Of a stretch of DNA of 64,000 nucleotides, positions 19,671 through 30,763 are shown piece after piece; the stretch's first letter is position 1; every line of letters starts with the position of its first letter. The translations under genes were made by a program, and so were the position numbers. This DNA comes from Branchipolynoe longqiensis. Taxonomy: Eukaryota; Annelida; Polychaeta; Phyllodocida; Polynoidae. The stretch spans positions 7,958,086 through 8,022,085 of the forward strand of contig CM059198.1 of the NCBI GenBank assembly GCA_030323885.1, in the 5' to 3' direction. Under the pieces are notes generated by a model. The model was not told the DNA's origin and searched no databases. It saw only the letters and a program-made list of their open reading frames with translations.

Positions 19671-19830
19671 TGAGTGGGATATTAGGTCATGGTGCTGGTG
19701 ACCTAGTCTACCAGTAGGGATTCACTATGAAGTCGCCATCAGTGCACACTGTCACAAGGCGGTACCCGTCCTTATATGAATGAGCTTAGGTGTTGCTAGG
19801 ACGTAAAACTCCAACAACCAGCCACCCAGA
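19671..19830 (+). mobile_element. SINE-A, 3' part
   Basis: Resumes with TGAGTGGGATATTAGGTCAT and runs to GTTGCTAGGACGTAAAACTC. Confidence 0.88.
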
Positions 19831-19997
19831 GAGACTTGTTGCAAGGCGTATGGCCTGCATTTAGGTTTAGAATAAGGGACAGCAAGTACAACAACAAAAC
19901 ACAGAAAATGGAAGAAAAGGGCAGGCGGTGACAGAGCAGTGACAGAGCAGACGACATTTCCATAAAGTGCCATTCCCGGCACCATCGCTCAATCAAT

Positions 19998-20215
19998 CAA
20001 TCAATGGGCGCCATCTTCTCGAAGAAGGTTGGCTGCAATGGACCTCCATCTGTTCCTGTCATTCGTTCCTCTCACGCATTCCGCATAGCTCATTGCTGTC
20101 CACTCAGTGATGCTGTCCATCCATGTTGTTCTCCTTCTCCCTCTTGGTCTTTTCCCTTCTATCTTCCCTTCCAGTATTCTTCTCTGTGATTCCTGGTGTC
20201 GTATCACCATTGCTA
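19998..20215 (-). pseudogene. 5'-truncated second LINE, ORF2 C-terminus with (ATTG)n tail
   Basis: The minus strand encodes GKRPRGRRRTTWMDSI, EWTAMSYAECVRGTNDRN and RWRSIAANLLREDGAH, the usual C-terminal block of a non-LTR reverse transcriptase ORF. The stop is followed at once by (ATTG)n at 19992-20004. Only about 70 codons remain. Tail and protein differ from the LINE at 1-1700, so it is a separate family. Confidence 0.82.
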
Positions 20216-20700
20216 CAGCTAATAAATATCCCTAAGAGGAATGGTTCTGCCACAGAAATACAAAAAAAAATGCAAAGGGAACTAAGAAGAACGAATAAAG
20301 ACGCACACAAAAGATGACCACTGCAACTACTCCAAAATCCCAGGCACACCATAATACAAAAATATAGACAGAAATGCTACGCCATTCCATACCTTCGCAA
20401 TTATCTTCTAAATAAGGCATGTCAGGCCAGGCAGTGGGTTGTTGGGTTGTTTTCTTGTGTTTTTGGTTCTTTTTCTTTGTTGCTCATGTGGACTCAATTT
20501 TCTCACAATCAAATTTCACTAACATTTGCTGTGATTTGTAAATGGGAATGGGGTGTGGTTTTGCTGTGTTGGTACAGGACTGTCTCTCATGTAGATCTAT
20601 GTGGTTCTTATATTCCACGTGATGTATTGGACAAGAAGAGTTGGCTTTGAAATGTTAGAACATATCCACTGACCTAATGGTGTTTAGTTTCGCTAATTTG
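20216..20700. other. Unassigned sequence
   Basis: No repeat partner or convincing reading frame. A CACGTGATG stretch near 20617 is unremarkable. Confidence 0.5.
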
Positions 20701-20704
20701 TGTT

Positions 20705-21370
20705 TGATGAATGTAATAAATATAAATATCATAAATATAAATATGATAATATAAATATGATAAATATGAATATGATAAATATGAATATAATAAATATAAA
20801 TATATTAAATATACATATAATAATATAGATATAATAAATATAAATATAATACAGATAATACAATAAATATGCATGTATTATATATAATGTATAAGTATTA
20901 TACATATACTATAATAATATACATTTAAAAATATATAAATATACTATATATAACTGTAATATATATATAAATATAATAGATATAAATATAATATATATAA
21001 ATATAATATATATATAAATTAAATATATGTAACAATAATGTGTATACATATAATATATGTACATATAATATATATACATATAAATATATAAATATAAGTA
21101 TATACATACCATACATATACATTATTACAATATATATATATATATTAATACATAAAATATGTACCTAAACTATTATAAATAGAAATATAATACATACAAT
21201 TATAATACATATACATATAATATATATAAGTATAATACATATAATTATAATAAATATAACTATAATAAATAGAAATATAATAACTATACTTATAATACAT
21301 AAAAACATAATACATAACAATATAATAAATATAATTATAATAAATAGAAACATAATAAATGGACATATAA
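20705..21370. repeat. AT-rich (ATAAATATAAT)n minisatellite
   Basis: Roughly 660 bp of ATAAATATAAATATAAT-like units with only occasional C or G. Ile/Tyr-rich frames are artefacts. Confidence 0.93.
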
Positions 21371-21439
21371 AACTCGCTGTGATTAGTGCCTTTGCTGCTG
21401 AAACGGGGTTAAGCAGGGTATAACTTTTCGAGGGTCTGA

Positions 21440-21705
21440 CTTTTTTCGAGGTCCGACTCCTAATCTGAAGGTTGTTGGTTCGATTCCCTCTGCCTCCACT
21501 TCTGCCAATTTGGATTTCCACCGCAGCGTGTAAGTTACAGCATCATCAAAGGCTGGTTGCTGCCATAAAAGTATAACTATAAGCTTGGGTTTTCTATCGA
21601 CAAACTGTCTAATGGTGAAAATAAATCTATTCAGACTTATTCATGATAGTCAGTATACATCTTCAAGAAGAAAAAAAACATTCACTATTAACTAACTCGA
21701 TAAGT
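21440..21705 (+). mobile_element. SINE-E copy (tRNA-like head)
   Basis: CTAATCTGAAGGTTGTTGGT followed by TTCGATTCC gives a box-B-like site. The body TACAGCATCATCAAAGGC, TTTCTATCGACAAACTGTC and TGGTGAAAATAAATC recurs at 52690-52880. Confidence 0.7.
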
Positions 21706-21789
21706 ATAATATTTTGGTTGTTATTATCTGTACATGAGGTTATTAGAGATCACAGTGGCCTTCAACACTAAAGGCACACTGACAGCATT

Positions 21790-22125
21790 CCGGTGCGTCG
21801 GACCGGACGCCGTGTCCGAATCGGTAGAGTGCAGACTTCCCGTGCGGGAGGTCGGGAGTTCGAATCGCAGCCCAGACAAATCAAATGACTTACAAAATTG
21901 ATATTTGTTGCTGCATAACCTGGCGCATCACATAACTAGGATAGGACAAGGACTAGCTTACCTCAGTGTCAGGATATTGTGACTTGAGTGGCAAGTTGAG
22001 TCATGGCGCCAGTGGCCTGGTCTCCCGGTTGGGCAGCACTATAAAGTCACCATGAGTATGCACTGTCACAATTCAGTACCTAACCTGATATGACCCTAGA
22101 TATCGCAATTATGTAAAATCACAAA
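21790..22125 (+). mobile_element. SINE-A, near full length
   Basis: Head CGTGTCCGAATCGGTAGAGT and GGGAGTTCGAATCGC, then the standard body and tail ATGTAAAATCACAAAGAAAT. The head has recognisable box A and B motifs, consistent with a tRNA origin. Confidence 0.88.
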
Positions 22126-22371
22126 GAAATAAGCCGGCTTTAAAAGGTTGTGGGTTCGATCACCGGCCGAGTCAAATCAAGTCTGAGGTTGTTGCTATGA
22201 GTTCAATGGGATGTCGGGCTGCGTTGGAAACCACCTGAGGGGGTAGTAATTGAGCAAGACTGACACAGCAGGTAATATCTAGTTGGCATTCTTGTTAATT
22301 ATATGTTACCTGGATGTCGTGTACAGATCATCATTATCATTTTCAAAGTCTTATCTAGGCTAGAGATACTT
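22126..22371. other. SINE-like fragment and unassigned sequence
   Basis: GTTGTGGGTTCGATCACCGG and GAGTCAAATCAAG are a tRNA-like head piece. The rest has no partner. Confidence 0.45.
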
Positions 22372-22795
22372 CATCATCATCATCATCATGCTGTCGGTCA
22401 TGATGCGTCAAAGACTGGTTTCATTACTTGACTGCCGCTCTCCATTTACATTTCATGAAAGCTGCCTGCAAAAGTGTTGAAGTGCTGCTGGCTTTTGCAA
22501 CTTACCAACGGCACTCTCTTTGGGGGCAAATAGAGGTTTCGCACCGGCAAGAACATGTCAAGACAGTCGCAAAACTATTTGTCCCTGCAGTGGCGGGTCG
22601 GGAGATTTTGGGAGTTCCATACATCAACCGCCCTTAATGCTGCCACACTGACATGGTTTTCTGTTTAGGGTTTGCTCCCTTAGCCTTCGGTTCTGTCAAG
22701 AACCTGTACCACAAGGCAGTGGTTTACAACTCTGCAGGGCACGGGCGTCAAACTCCCTGAGGTATTGCTATACCTGCAATACCTGCATACCCAGA
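22372..22795 (-). mobile_element. Family D non-autonomous repeat
   Basis: (ATC)n, then GTCATGATGCGTCAAAGACT, then TTGACTGCCGCTCTCCATTT: the inverse of the LINE end including its last ORF2 codons. The full family body follows to AACTCCCTGAGGTATTGCTA. Confidence 0.87.
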
Positions 22796-22974
22796 GATAC
22801 TTAGTCATCCCAATTCATTACAGTGTGTACGGTGGGTGGGGTGTTGGTTAATAGTTTTAAAATTGTCCTCCTTGGCTGCTCCGGTTGAATTCACCAACCC
22901 CTTGCTACTGCGGTAGTTTGTTACCTTACGAGGGTTACTGCCTGCAGAACTGCTGCAACATAGAAAGGCCCCAA

Positions 22975-23125
22975 TAAATCGGTCGGGAGTTCGGCGGTCT
23001 AATTTACCAGTGGGGCAGCACTATAAAGTCGGCATAAGTGTGCACTGTCAGAAGTCGGTACCCGTCCTGATATGACCTTAAATGTTGCCGGGATGTAAAT
23101 CTCCAACAATCAAACAATCCTGCCG
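22975..23125 (+). mobile_element. SINE-A with internal deletion
   Basis: Head remnant GGTCGGGAGTTCGGCGG is joined directly to TTACCAGTGGGGCAGCACTA and the 3' tail, losing about 120 bp of body. Confidence 0.78.
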
Positions 23126-23330
23126 CCCGACACCACGCCACGCTATTTCATGGCGCACCATGCCACGCCCTGCCACGCCCTGCCATGCCGTGCCACCGTG
23201 CAGTGCCTTGCTTTGCTACTCCTCGCTATGCCACACTATTGCATTCCATGCCACATTACACCATTCCCGGCCATGCCGTGTCACGTGACACTACGCATGA
23301 CATGCCGCGCCAGACCGCAGACCGGCCCGA
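23125..23330. repeat. CCACGCC/TGCCATGCC low-complexity tract
   Basis: Short degenerate 5-10 bp units (TGCCACGCCC, CATGCCGTGC). Confidence 0.7.
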
Positions 23331-23469
23331 TGGGGCAAGTCGGTGGCGAGGGGCGGGGAGCGGGGGAGAGGAGTGGGAGGTGGTTGGGGGAGCGGGGGGA
23401 AGGAAGGAGGGATGACAGTGGCTGGAAGGTGGAGAGGGGGTGAGAAACAGGATATAGGATTGGCAGTAA

Positions 23470-24360
23470 GGGTGGGAGGGTGGGAGTGTCGAAGGGTGGG
23501 TCGGATGGTGGGTGGGTCGGATGGTGGGTGGGTCGGAGGGTGGGTGGGTCGGAGGGTGGGTGGGTCGGATGGTGGGTGGGTCGGATGGTGGGTGGGTCGG
23601 ATGGTGGGTGGGTCAGATGGTGGGTGGGTCAGATGGTGGGTGGGTCGGAGGGTGGGTGGGTCGGAGGGTGGGTGGGTCGGATGCAGGCTGGGTCGGATGG
23701 AGGGTGGGTCGGATGGTGGGTGGGTCGGATGGAGGGTGGGTCGGAGGGTGGGTGGGTCGGAGGGTGGGTGGGTCGGATTGTGGGTGGGTCGGATGGTGGG
23801 TGGGTCGGATGGAGGGTGGGTCGGATGGTGGGTGGGTCGGATGGTGGGTCGGTCGGAGGGTGGGTGGGTCGGATGGTGGGTGGGTCGGAGGGTGGGTGGG
23901 TCGGAGGGTGGGTGGGTCGGATGGTGGGTGGGTCAGAGGGTGGGTGGGTCGGATGGTGGGTGGGTCGGATGGAGGGTGGGTCGGATGGTGGGTGGGTCGG
24001 AGGGTGGGTGGGTCGGATGGTGGGTGGGTCGGAGGGTATGTGGGTCGGAGGGTGGGTGGGTCGGATGGTGGGTGGGTCGGATGGTGGGTGGGTCGGAGGG
24101 TGGGTGGGTCGGAGGGTGGGTGGGTCGGTTGGTGGGTGGGTCGGAGGGTGGGTGGGTCAGATGGTGGGTGGGTCGGAGGGTGGGTGGGTCAGATGGTGGG
24201 TGGGTCGGAGGGTGGGTGGGTCGGATGGTGGGTGGGTCGGAGGGTGGGTGGGTCAGATGGTGGGTGGGTCGGAGGGTGGGTGGGTCAGATGGTGGGTGGG
24301 TCGGATGGTGGGTGGGACGTATGGTGGGTGGGTCGGATGGTGGGTGGGTCGGAGGGTGAG
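23470..24360. repeat. 16-bp minisatellite CGGATGGTGGGTGGGT
   Basis: About 55 units in strict 16-bp register, with CGGAGGG and CAGATGG variants. All three plus-strand frames stay open because the unit has no stop codon, so the WVGRMVGGSDGG-type frames are artefacts. Confidence 0.95.
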
Positions 24361-24429
24361 GAATGCTGGGAATGTTGGGTGTCTGAGGAGGGTTGTCTGT
24401 GGTTATAGTGGTGTAGGTTTGTGAGGGCA

Positions 24430-25375
24430 GTGAGGCGAGTGGGAGGCAGCGGCAGAAAGCGGGAGAGAGAGGAGTGGGAGGTGGGAGGCGGGAGAGAGTT
24501 GTGGGTGGCGGGAGAGAGGAGTAGGAAGAGGGAGGCGGGAGGCGGGAGGCGGGAGAGATGAGTGTGAGGTGGGAGACGGGAGAGAGGAGTGGGAGGTGGG
24601 AGGCGGGAGAGAGGAGTGGGAGGTGGGAGGCGGGAGAGAGGAGTGGGTGGCGGGGGAGAGGAGTGGGACGCGGGAGGCGGGAGAGAGGAGTGGGAGGTGG
24701 GAGGCGGGGGAGAGAGGAGTGGGTGGCGGGAGAGAGGAGTAGGAAGAGGGAGGCGGGAGGCGGGAGGCGGGAGAGATGAGTGTGAGGTGGGAGACGGGAG
24801 AGAGGAGTGGGATGTGGGAGACGGGAGAGAGGAGTGGGAGGTGGGAGGCGGGAGAGAGGAGTGGGAGGTGGGAGGCGGGAGAGAGGAGTGGGTGGCGGGA
24901 GAGAGGAGTAGGAAGGGGAGGCGGGAGGTGGGAGGCGGGAGAGAGGAGTGGGATGTGGGAGGCGGGAGAGAGGAGTGGGAGGTGGGAGGCGGGAGAGAGG
25001 AGTGGGAGGTGGGAGGCGGGAGAGAGGAGTTGGAGGCGGGAGAGCGGAGTAGGAAGAGGGAGGCGGGAGGTGGGAGGCGGGAGAGAGGAGTGGGATGTGG
25101 GAGGCGGGAGACAGGATTTGGAGGCGGAAGGCGGGAGAGAGGAGTAGGAGGTGGGAGGCGGGGGAGAGGAGTGGGAAGCGGGAGGCGGAAGGCGGGAGGC
25201 AGGCGGCGGGAGGCGGGAGGCGGGAGGCGGGAGAGATGAGTTGGAGGCAGGAGGCGGGAGAGAGGATTTGGTGGCGGGAGAGAGCAGTGGGAGGCGGGAG
25301 GCGGAAGAGATGAGTGGGAGGCGCGAGGCGGGAGAGAGCAGTGGCAGGCGGGAGACTGGTGGGTGAGGAGGGGAG
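24430..25375. repeat. 27-bp purine minisatellite
   Basis: GGGAGGTGGGAGGCGGGAGA plus GAGGAGT, repeated about 35 times with blocks GTGGCGGGAGAGAGGAGTAG recurring at larger intervals. G-rich on the plus strand. Confidence 0.93.
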
Positions 25376-25379
25376 GGTC

Positions 25380-26500
25380 ACCTTTCTGGACTACACCGCT
25401 TGCACACCAGCTGGCAATGATGTCGGGTTGTTTGGCCTTCTGAACCAATAACAGAGCAGTACCCACATCACCTGACAGTACCCATATGTACCCGTGATAG
25501 TTGTGTGAGGAGACGGTGTTGGGACAGGGTGACCGTATCACGTGACACAGACACGGGGTCGCTAGTTTGTACTTGTAGGCACATACATGATTCTGGTTAT
25601 ATATTAATGTATCAGTGTCTCTTAGTATTTGTGATGTATGAGTGTTATGCAAGTATAAAAGCACGGGATGTAATTATATTATTGTGGTATATAAAGATAT
25701 TATATGAATATTATTTAATGGAGACCTATAGCTTTCATCCCGAAATGCTCAGTCGCAGTGGCCTGGGCAACTCCGGTTTGCACTCTGGATGGGTGTATGT
25801 GACCAGGCGCATGTATGTATATATATATATATATGTACAGGTTAGTCGTGCCTCAATGGGATGTAAATAGACATAGTGGTGATGGCAGGTCTGGGTGTGA
25901 TTGCACTCAGGGCCTACCCTCTCTGCTGGGATAGGGATCACCACACTCAAAGGTCAAGGTTAGTGGCTGCCCACCACCACCGAGCCATACAGCTTGGTGG
26001 TGGTGGGCAGACCACTGGTATCCATGGGGACCAGGAATGCTGGATCCCTATTGGTAGGGTCAAGAATGCTTGTTTCCCATTTGGGGAAAGGGGTGGGGTG
26101 GTAATCTTAAATGAACCAAATGTAACCATATAAATAATGGGCCAGAGGGCTGGACTCTCTCTTCTTCTTTACACTTTATACTATTCCTTTTCTTTGTCTG
26201 TATTGATTTCACCATATCCTGCCTACACAGCCACAGATTCATGCGTTAGCTTTTACAATTCGGTATGCGTTGCATATTATTTGATGCTGTGAATTGCCAT
26301 TAAAAGGCGATCGTTATAACGTCTTTGAACAAATACCAGTGTCATGCTAAATTAGGCTTCAGTTTATTGAATGACCTTTGAATTAAGGCATTCTGGGTCT
26401 AATGAATCATCGGGCTAGATCAGCACTCGCTTTACATCGGGAAATATTATAACAGGGTTTTGCTGTATGTAGTAGTATATATATATTTAGTATATAATCT
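25380..26500. other. Unassigned sequence with one strong hairpin
   Basis: About 1.1 kb without a repeat partner. At 25973-26013, CTGCCCACCACCACCGAGC and AGCTTGGTGGTGGTGGGCAG form a stem. (AT)n lies at 25818-25835. No gene recognised. Confidence 0.5.
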
Positions 26501-26504
26501 TTGT

Positions 26505-26830
26505 TTACTTATTGGAGTTTTATCTCCTGGTAATATATAAGGTCATACCAAGATGGGTACCGATTTGTACCAGTGCACACTCATGGCAACTTTATAGTCC
26601 TGTTCCACTCGGATACCAGGCCACCAGCACAATGCCTAGATTGTCCCACTCATTCACATTACCCTGATACTGAGCTGACCAGTCCTTGCCCAGTTCTAGT
26701 ATTGCCGAGCGCCAGAAAATGTAGTGACAAGTATCAATTCTGTAAGTCTTCGGTTTGACTCGGCCATGATTCAATCTCGCGAACCTTCCACATGGGCACC
26801 CTGCGCTCTATCGATTTAGCCACCACTTCC
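26505..26830 (-). mobile_element. SINE-A, near full length
   Basis: TTTATCTCCTGGTAATATAT, CATGGCAACTTTATAGTCC, CCACTCATTCACATTACCC and the head ATTCAATCTCGCGAACCTTC, CTCTATCGATTTAGCCACC. Confidence 0.87.
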
Positions 26831-26853
26831 TGTATATATTCATAATCGATTCC

Positions 26854-27421
26854 TTAAAGATGCATAGTCTGATGAAAACATCAAATTGTCCAAACCAAAA
26901 CAGTTATGTAGATTTGATTCTACATATCTGAGACTGTCTCAAAAGGTGCTAAGCAATATGGGACAAAACTTTGTCCATTGTAATGATCAACATACTAGCT
27001 ACTTATGCATTTGCTCAGGATAAACCGATAAATTTTTTTACATGGTGCTTCATAATCCCAATAGAATACATATTGATTTGAAGCAAATGTCCTTGTGTTT
27101 TCAGTGTAACCGTTTCTGTGCTTTTTTGTGTCAATCATTACTATCGACAACAAATCGAAGAGTTAGCACCTTTTGAGACAGGCTCATCTAGCTTAGATAC
27201 TGGGGAACTTATTATTAAGCATTTATGACCACATAGAAGGGAATACTGAAGCAATTTCATAGAACTTGTTACCGCAGAAGCCTATGGTGTCAGAATTTTG
27301 GTGTGCTTGCCAACATTATTTTTGCAAGGTTGCGCTTCAAATATCTCAAAAGTTAGCCATTTAAAATAGAATTCCTTCAAACTGAAGTAACATAGATTGT
27401 AATGATCAACATAATATATTG
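26854..27421. mobile_element. MITE-3 copy carrying a nested MITE-P
   Basis: Left end TTAAAGATGCATAGTCTGAT. The body is split at ACATATCT (26929) and resumes at ATCTAGCTTAGATACT. The right end decays near TAACATAGATTGTAATGATC. Confidence 0.85.
26930..27185. mobile_element. MITE-P, nested in MITE-3, 4-bp duplication
   Basis: Ends GAGACTGTCTCAAAAGGTG and (reversed) GAGCCTGTCTCAAAAGGTG; ATCT at 26926-26929 and 27186-27189. The uninterrupted MITE-3 copy at 13260 (CATATCTAACTTAG) shows one ATCT. Confidence 0.92.
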
Positions 27422-27424
27422 GGA

Positions 27425-27715
27425 GATCGGGGGATCCGAAACCATGAGTTAGTGAGTTTAAACCTTGGTCGAGTGAAAGAAATGACTTAAAAATGGATAC
27501 TTGTCACATCCTAGCTTGGCGCTCGGCATTGTTAGGATAGGACAAGGACTGGTTGGCTCAGTGCCAGGATAATGTGACTGAGTGGGATATCAGGTCATGG
27601 TGGTGGTGGCATTATATAGTTGCCATGAGTCCGCACTGTCACATGTCGGTACCCATCCTGATATGACCTTAGATGTTGCTGAGATGTAAAACCACACCAA
27701 ACAAACAATGTAGTA
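27425..27715 (+). mobile_element. SINE-A copy
   Basis: GGATCCGAAACCATGAGTTA head remnant, TCACATCCTAGCTTGGCGCT, CCAGGATAATGTGACTGAGT, and tail GTTGCTGAGATGTAAAACC. It has a short deletion around the CCCAGTGGGGCAG block. Confidence 0.83.
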
Positions 27716-28330
27716 AAAGTTGTGCTGATGTTTATTCTTCTTGATCTACTCATACATATTACTTACTGCGTAAGGCAGTGTATCCATAGACTGTTCCCTT
27801 TTGGCATGTTCCCCTGTTCTGTGTTCGCTTGTCACCTTGTGACGCACCACACACACACACACACACACATGTTCCCGGTCAGTACATCACATGTACCGTG
27901 CAGAAGGTCCCTGGGTCCAACCTATGGAAATTGCCACTAAGCAAAACGCAGGTTCATTGCATATGTGGCGTGTCAGCAGGTCAAAAGCAAACACGGCAAA
28001 CAAGGGAACACGCCGCAAGGGAACAATATATATATACATACATGGCCTAAGATATACGCTGGGAAGGAGGAAGCCAGTCAATTACTCCTCCCGACAATAA
28101 GTGGAATAAGCAATTAGGACATCCCTCTGAAGATGCAACAGTGAACACTCAGACTTGTCACAAAAGCAGTTCCGACAGGTTTTTCTTCCTATTGTTGAAA
28201 TTGCTGACGTCAGCATGTCCATCGCTCGGCATGCTGACACCTCATCAGGAAGAGAGCAACACCTCGATTAGTTTTCTCAATTAATTATTTAGCTGCAATT
28301 TAGGTACAGAAGTCGACTTCAGCGCCTTCA
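27715..28330. other. Unassigned sequence with (CA)n
   Basis: (CA)11 at 27848-27869. Otherwise no partner or convincing frame. Confidence 0.5.
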
Positions 28331-28334
28331 ATAA

Positions 28335-29275
28335 GACCGGGTGGTGGGGGTGGGGGTGTCTGGGCGATGTAGGTGGGGGTGGGTGGGAGATGGGGGTGGG
28401 GGTGGGTGGGAGATGGGGGTGGGGGTGGGAGATGGGGGTGGGAGTGGGTGGGAGATGGGGGTAGGGGTGGGAGATGGGGGTGGGTGGGTGGGAGATGAGG
28501 GTGGGGGTGGAGGTGGGTGGGAGATGGTGGTGGGGGTGGGTGGGAGATGATGGGGGTAGGGGTGGGTGGGACATGTAGGTGTGGTGGGTGGGAGATGGGG
28601 GTGGGGGTGGGTGGGAGATGAGGGTGGGGTGGGTGGGAGGTGGGGGTGGGGGGTGGGTGGGGGATGTAGGTGGGGTGGGTGGGATATGGGGATGGGGGTG
28701 GGTGGGAGATGGGGGTGGGAGTGGGTGGGAGATGGGGGTGGGGGTGGGTGGGAGATGTTGGTGGGGTGGGTGGGATATGGGGATGGGGGTGGGTGGGAGA
28801 TGGGGGTGGGAGTGGGTGGGAGATGGGGGTGGGGTTATGTGGGAGATGGGGTTGGGGGTGGGTGGGAGATGGGGGTTGGGGTGGCATATGAGGGTGGGGT
28901 GGCTGGGAGATGTAGGTGGGGTGGGTGGGAGATGGGGGTGGGGGTGGGTGGGAGATGGGGGTGGGGTGGGTGGGAGATGGGGTGGGGTGGGTGGGAGATG
29001 GGGGTGGGGGGGTGGGAGATGTAGGAGGGGTGTGTGGGAGATGGGGGTGGGTGTGGGAGATGGGGTGGGGGTGGGTGGGAGATGGGGGGGTGGGAGATGG
29101 GGGTGGGGGTGGGTGGGAGATGAGGGGTGGATGGGGTCGGTGGGAGATGAGGGTGGGGGTGGGTGGGACATGTAGGTGGGGTGGGTGGGAGATGGGGGTC
29201 GGGGTGGGTGGGACATGTAGGTGTGGTGGGTGGGAGATGGGGGTGGGGGTGGGGGTGGGGGTGGGGGTCGGCTAT
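28335..29275. repeat. G-rich minisatellite GGGAGATGGGGGTGGGGGTGGGT
   Basis: Approximately 23-bp units with ACATGTAGGTGTGGT variants, strongly G-rich on the plus strand. Pro/His frames on the minus strand are artefacts. Its right edge cuts into a family C unit. Confidence 0.93.
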
Positions 29276-29964
29276 TGGACGTCAAACATATGGTCAATTC
29301 TGATATATTTCTTGGGAGGAAAGCCACTGCCGCCACATAAGCTGCTCTTTCCAATAAGCACCAAGGTGTCTATTATATGCACTCTCCCACAGACAGTATG
29401 TGCAACTACTGCTGGGAGACAGTACATCAGCACTGGCAGCACATTATTAAATAAAAAAACTAAAGCTTGTTTTATTTAATGACTCCTCTAGAGCGCATTG
29501 ATTTTTATCATCGGCTATTGGATGTCAAACATATGGTCATTCTGATATATTTCTTTGGAGGAAAGCCACTACCACCAAATAGGATACTCTTTGCAATAAG
29601 CATCAAGGGGTATTTTATATGCACTTTCCCACAGACAGTATGTGCGACTACTGCTGGGAGACAGTACATCAGCACACACTGGCAGCGCATTATTTAAAAA
29701 AACCACTAAAGCTTCTTTTATTTAACGATACCTCTAGAGGACATTGATTTTTATCATTGGTTATTGGACGCCAAACATATGGTCAATTCTGACATATTTC
29801 TTTGGAGGAAAGCCACTGCTGCCACATAGGCTGCTCTTTCCAATAAGCAGCAAGGGTCTTTTATATGCACTTTCCCACAGCCACTATATGTGACTACTGC
29901 TGGGAGACAGTACATCAGCACTGGCAGCGCATTATTAAATAACAAAACTAAAGCTTGTTTTATT
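29271..29964 (+). mobile_element. Family C, three head-to-tail units plus start of a fourth
   Basis: GGCTATTGGACGTCAAACAT recurs with spacing of about 240-250 bp. TTTTATTTAATGACTCCTCT recurs at 29467 and 29717, and a fourth start (TTTTATTTAA) is broken by the Harbinger-like MITE at 29968, after which CGACGCCTGTGAG continues. Confidence 0.85.
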
Positions 29965-29967
29965 TAA

Positions 29968-30637
29968 TGGCCCTGTCACACTACGACGTAACGACGTCGG
30001 CGTAGGGAGAACGTGAAGAACGTTGAACTTCTCGGCATAGTATGCAAATTTGGGCACAAGTTGAACGTGGATACATCATAGTGGACGAGAGAGTAACGGT
30101 GGTAAAGCGTAGTGATTGCGTCATTCAACGAGAGAGGACAACGTCTTTACGTTCACGGAACGTTATGAACGTTATTCCATCGCCAGAAGAACGTTACGTG
30201 GCGTTACCTACGTCATGATACGTTGAACGTACGTTGAATGCACGTTCTTCTGACGTTCTCCTGACGTTCTCCTGATGTTCTCCTGACGTTCCCATTGCGG
30301 CATGTGGGCATTTGCACTCGGTTTAATGTGGGTCAACGTAGTGGAACGTAGTTGAACGTAGTGAGCAGCGTTGGATAAACGTCCGTTTAACGTCATTGAC
30401 GTTCACTGAACGTGAACAGAACGTACGGCGAACGTAAACCATGACGTTCGATCTACGTCGACATTTTTGAACATGTCCAAAACCTCGAAGTAACTCGACA
30501 TAACACGACGTAATGTGACGTAGCTCGACGTCATTCTAACGTCATTCTGACGTCATCATGACGTAACCCAACGTACTGACGAAAAATGGCCACGTTAGGC
30601 TCACGTTGGCGCGTTACGTTGTAGTGTGACAGGGGTA
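29968..30637 (+). mobile_element. Harbinger-like MITE, ACGTT-motif family, copy 1
   Basis: Ends TGGCCCTGTCACACTACGAC and (reversed) TACCCCTGTCACACTACAAC. TAA is duplicated at 29965-29967 and 30638-30640. The interior is saturated with AACGT/ACGTT words, GTTCTCCTGACGTTCTCCTG and GAACGTAGT. 670 bp, no coding capacity. Confidence 0.92.
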
Positions 30638-30763
30638 TAACGACGCCTGTGAGATAAATACACTTTTAAGTATTACTAACAACTCATTCAAGACAAGAAA
30701 CCACAAACTCGTGACTAAAGCTGTTCAGCGTTGACAAAAGTGATATCATGAACTTATATGTTA

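Noticed and set aside
20674..21366. Ile/Tyr-rich small membrane proteins
   Set aside because: Frames in an AT-only repeat; no coding signal.
23343..24424. 300+ codon Gly/Trp/Val repeat proteins in three frames
   Set aside because: A 16-bp unit read in all three frames; not a real repeat protein.
23933..25664. 459-482 codon Pro/Ser/Leu frames on the minus strand
   Set aside because: Span the 16-bp and 27-bp arrays; no conserved start, domain or codon bias.
28281..29354. 357-codon Pro/His/Thr frame on the minus strand
   Set aside because: Product of the GGGAGATGGGGGTGGG array; the terminal piece is antisense to family C.
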